Source: Solirubrobacterales bacterium
GTDB taxonomy: Bacteria; Actinomycetota; Thermoleophilia; Solirubrobacterales; Solirubrobacteraceae
DNA length: 13,234 nucleotides
Reading direction: 5' to 3'
NCBI GenBank assembly: GCA_016215085.1
Contig: JACRMD010000383.1
Coordinates: 1-13,234, forward strand
Part shown: positions 12,195-13,234 of the stretch, piece after piece
Numbering within the stretch: position 1 is the first letter of the stretch
How the letters are laid out: each line of letters starts with the position of its first letter
Notes under the pieces: generated by a model
The model's input: the letters and a program-made list of their open reading frames with translations, nothing else
What the model was told of the DNA's origin: nothing
Database searches by the model: none
Made by a program: the position numbers and the translations under genes

Positions 12195-13048
12195 TGCCCG
12201 AGCTGCCCGAGGTCGAGATCACCGCCCGCCGCCTCTCGGAGGCGGTCGCCGGCGTGCGGATCGAGTCGACGATGGCGCCGGGGATCAACGCGCTGAAGAC
12301 CTTCGACCCGCCGCTGCACGCGCTCGACGGCCGCGCCATCGAGGGCGTCCGCCGGATCGGCAAGCACCTGGTCGTCGACGTCGAGGGCGACCTCCACGTG
12401 CTGCTGCACCTCATGTCGGCCGGGCGGCTGCAGCTCTACGACAAGCGCGCGTCGCTGCGCGACCGGACCTCCCGGCTGCTGCTCCGCCTCGACGACGGCC
12501 GCGAGCTGCGGCTGCGCGAGTTCGGCACCAAGCAGCGCGCGTGGGTCAAGGTGCTCACGGGCGAGGGGCTGGCCGCCGACGAGGCCGTCGCGTCGCTGGG
12601 CCCGGAGGCGTGGCCCGACCCGCCGGAGGACCTCGCGGCGGTGCTGGCGCCCGAGGGCGCGCGGCCGCTGCAGGCGGTGCTGCGCGACCAGCGGGTGATC
12701 ACCGGCATCGGCCGCTCGTGGGTCGACGAGATCCTGTGGCTGGCGCGCCTGTCGCCGTTCAAGCGCGCGGCCGACCTCGAGCCCGACGAGGCGGCGGCGC
12801 TGCGCGCGGCGATGCTCGACAAGCTCGGCGGGGCGATCGAGCACTACGAGCGGACGGTCACGCTGCCGATCCCCGACAAGATGCCGCTGCCGCTGGAGGT
12901 CCACCGCCACCAGGGCGAGCCGTGCCCGCGCTGCGGCACGACGATCGAGGCGGTGCACTACGAGGACTACGTCCTCTGCTATTGCCCGCAGGAGCAGACC
13001 GGCGGCCGCGTGCTCAAGGACCGCCGGCTCAGCCGGCTGCTGAAGTAG
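12194..13048 (+). CDS. Fpg/Nei-family DNA glycosylase/AP lyase with altered zinc finger
   Basis: A 284-residue base-excision repair enzyme. After removal of Met it begins PELPEVE, which provides the catalytic N-terminal Pro and Glu; K57 in RIGKHL is the conserved strand Lys. Members remove oxidised bases and cut the backbone by beta,delta-elimination. The helix-two-turn-helix region (163-189) reads TGIGRSWVDEIL, with Arg 174 in place of the usual Asn of GIGN. The C-terminal finger has C244 and C247, then LCYCPQEQ (C262 and C264) instead of the usual CPxCQ, and lacks the usual GRST Arg, followed by a basic tail (KDRRLSRLLK). It may therefore belong to a divergent actinobacterial branch rather than true MutM. 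ATG 12194 shares one base with the stop of the NHLRC2-like gene (TGATG), so the two are coupled. Confidence 0.9.
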   Translation: MPELPEVEITARRLSEAVAGVRIESTMAPGINALKTFDPPLHALDGRAIEGVRRIGKHLVVDVEGDLHVLLHLMSAGRLQLYDKRASLRDRTSRLLLRLDDGRELRLREFGTKQRAWVKVLTGEGLAADEAVASLGPEAWPDPPEDLAAVLAPEGARPLQAVLRDQRVITGIGRSWVDEILWLARLSPFKRAADLEPDEAAALRAAMLDKLGGAIEHYERTVTLPIPDKMPLPLEVHRHQGEPCPRCGTTIEAVHYEDYVLCYCPQEQTGGRVLKDRRLSRLLK

Positions 13049-13234
13049 CTAGAGCGGCCAGTCGCCGCGGTCGCGCAGCGGGTCCAGGTCGCGGTCCTGC
13101 GCCGCCCAGCGCGCGGTCCGCTCCGGGTCGGCCTCCTTGGCGCGCGCGAGCTGCGCCGCGGCCTCGTCCAGGCGCCCGTCGCGCGCGAGGAAGCAGGCGA
13201 AGTTGTAGTGGTAGCTCGGGTTGCCGGCCAGGTC
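13049..13234 (-). CDS. C-terminal part of a TPR-like protein (partial)
   Basis: The minus strand is open from the right edge to a TAG at 13049-13051 and gives 61 residues. The section SYHYNFACFLARDGRLDEAA, then AQLARAKEADPERTARW, has the helix-turn-helix pattern of a tetratricopeptide repeat. The ending (LDPLRDRGDWPL) is like that of small actinobacterial TPR proteins which close with 'dpdfdplRdd..f'. The start lies outside the window. Its stop codon directly adjoins the stop of the convergent glycosylase gene, with no bases between. Confidence 0.72.
   Translation of the reverse strand, partial: DLAGNPSYHYNFACFLARDGRLDEAAAQLARAKEADPERTARWAAQDRDLDPLRDRGDWPL

Overview
The window is very GC-rich (by eye above 70%) and densely packed. 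There are 16 protein genes on both strands and no gene-free stretch above 300 bases; the largest gap is the divergent intergenic region at 7883-7997. GTG, TTG and apparently leaderless starts are frequent. The GC content and gene types (CtaG, EamA, several TetR/AraC regulators, acyl-CoA dehydrogenase) suggest a chromosomal segment of a high-GC actinobacterium, possibly class Thermoleophilia / Solirubrobacterales. That placement is inference. I saw no RNA gene, CRISPR array, insertion sequence or phage gene.

Layout. Plus strand: the tail of an unknown gene (1-111), an EamA transporter (about 153-992) and a CtaG-type cytochrome oxidase assembly protein (1005-1868). Minus strand, meeting ctaG tail to tail: a VOC/glyoxalase-fold protein (1850-2212), an AraC-family regulator (2223-3038) and a membrane diguanylate cyclase (3060-4109). 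A small basic protein follows on plus (4186-4365). Next on minus, transcribed from right to left, is a tightly overlapping operon: TetR regulator (7298-7882), acyl-CoA dehydrogenase (6039-7298), APH-fold kinase (4966-6039) and HAD-family protein (4362-4976). Divergent on plus are a secreted glycoside-hydrolase-like protein (7998-9386), a SixA-type histidine phosphatase (9397-9870), a second TetR regulator (9919-10527), a thioredoxin/NHL-propeller protein resembling NHLRC2 (10533-12194) and an Fpg/Nei-type DNA glycosylase (12194-13048). The window ends in the C-terminus of a TPR-like protein on minus (13049-13234).

The most interesting unit is 4362-7882. Its three enzymes are the same three domains (HAD, APH kinase, acyl-CoA dehydrogenase) that are fused in animal ACAD10; the last two are fused in ACAD11. 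Here they are separate, translationally coupled genes under a TetR regulator. By family knowledge the kinase-dehydrogenase pair would process 4-hydroxyacyl-CoAs through a phosphorylated intermediate, as LvaA/LvaC do in levulinate catabolism. The exact substrate cannot be read from sequence.

A second theme is promoter architecture. Many starts lie 6-13 bases after a -10-like hexamer (TAGCGT, TACAGT, TACCTT, CAGACT), which implies leaderless or nearly leaderless mRNAs. Twice the TAG stop of the upstream gene forms the first three bases of that hexamer. Three regulator genes also have a clear TTGC-type -35 at 17-18 bases.
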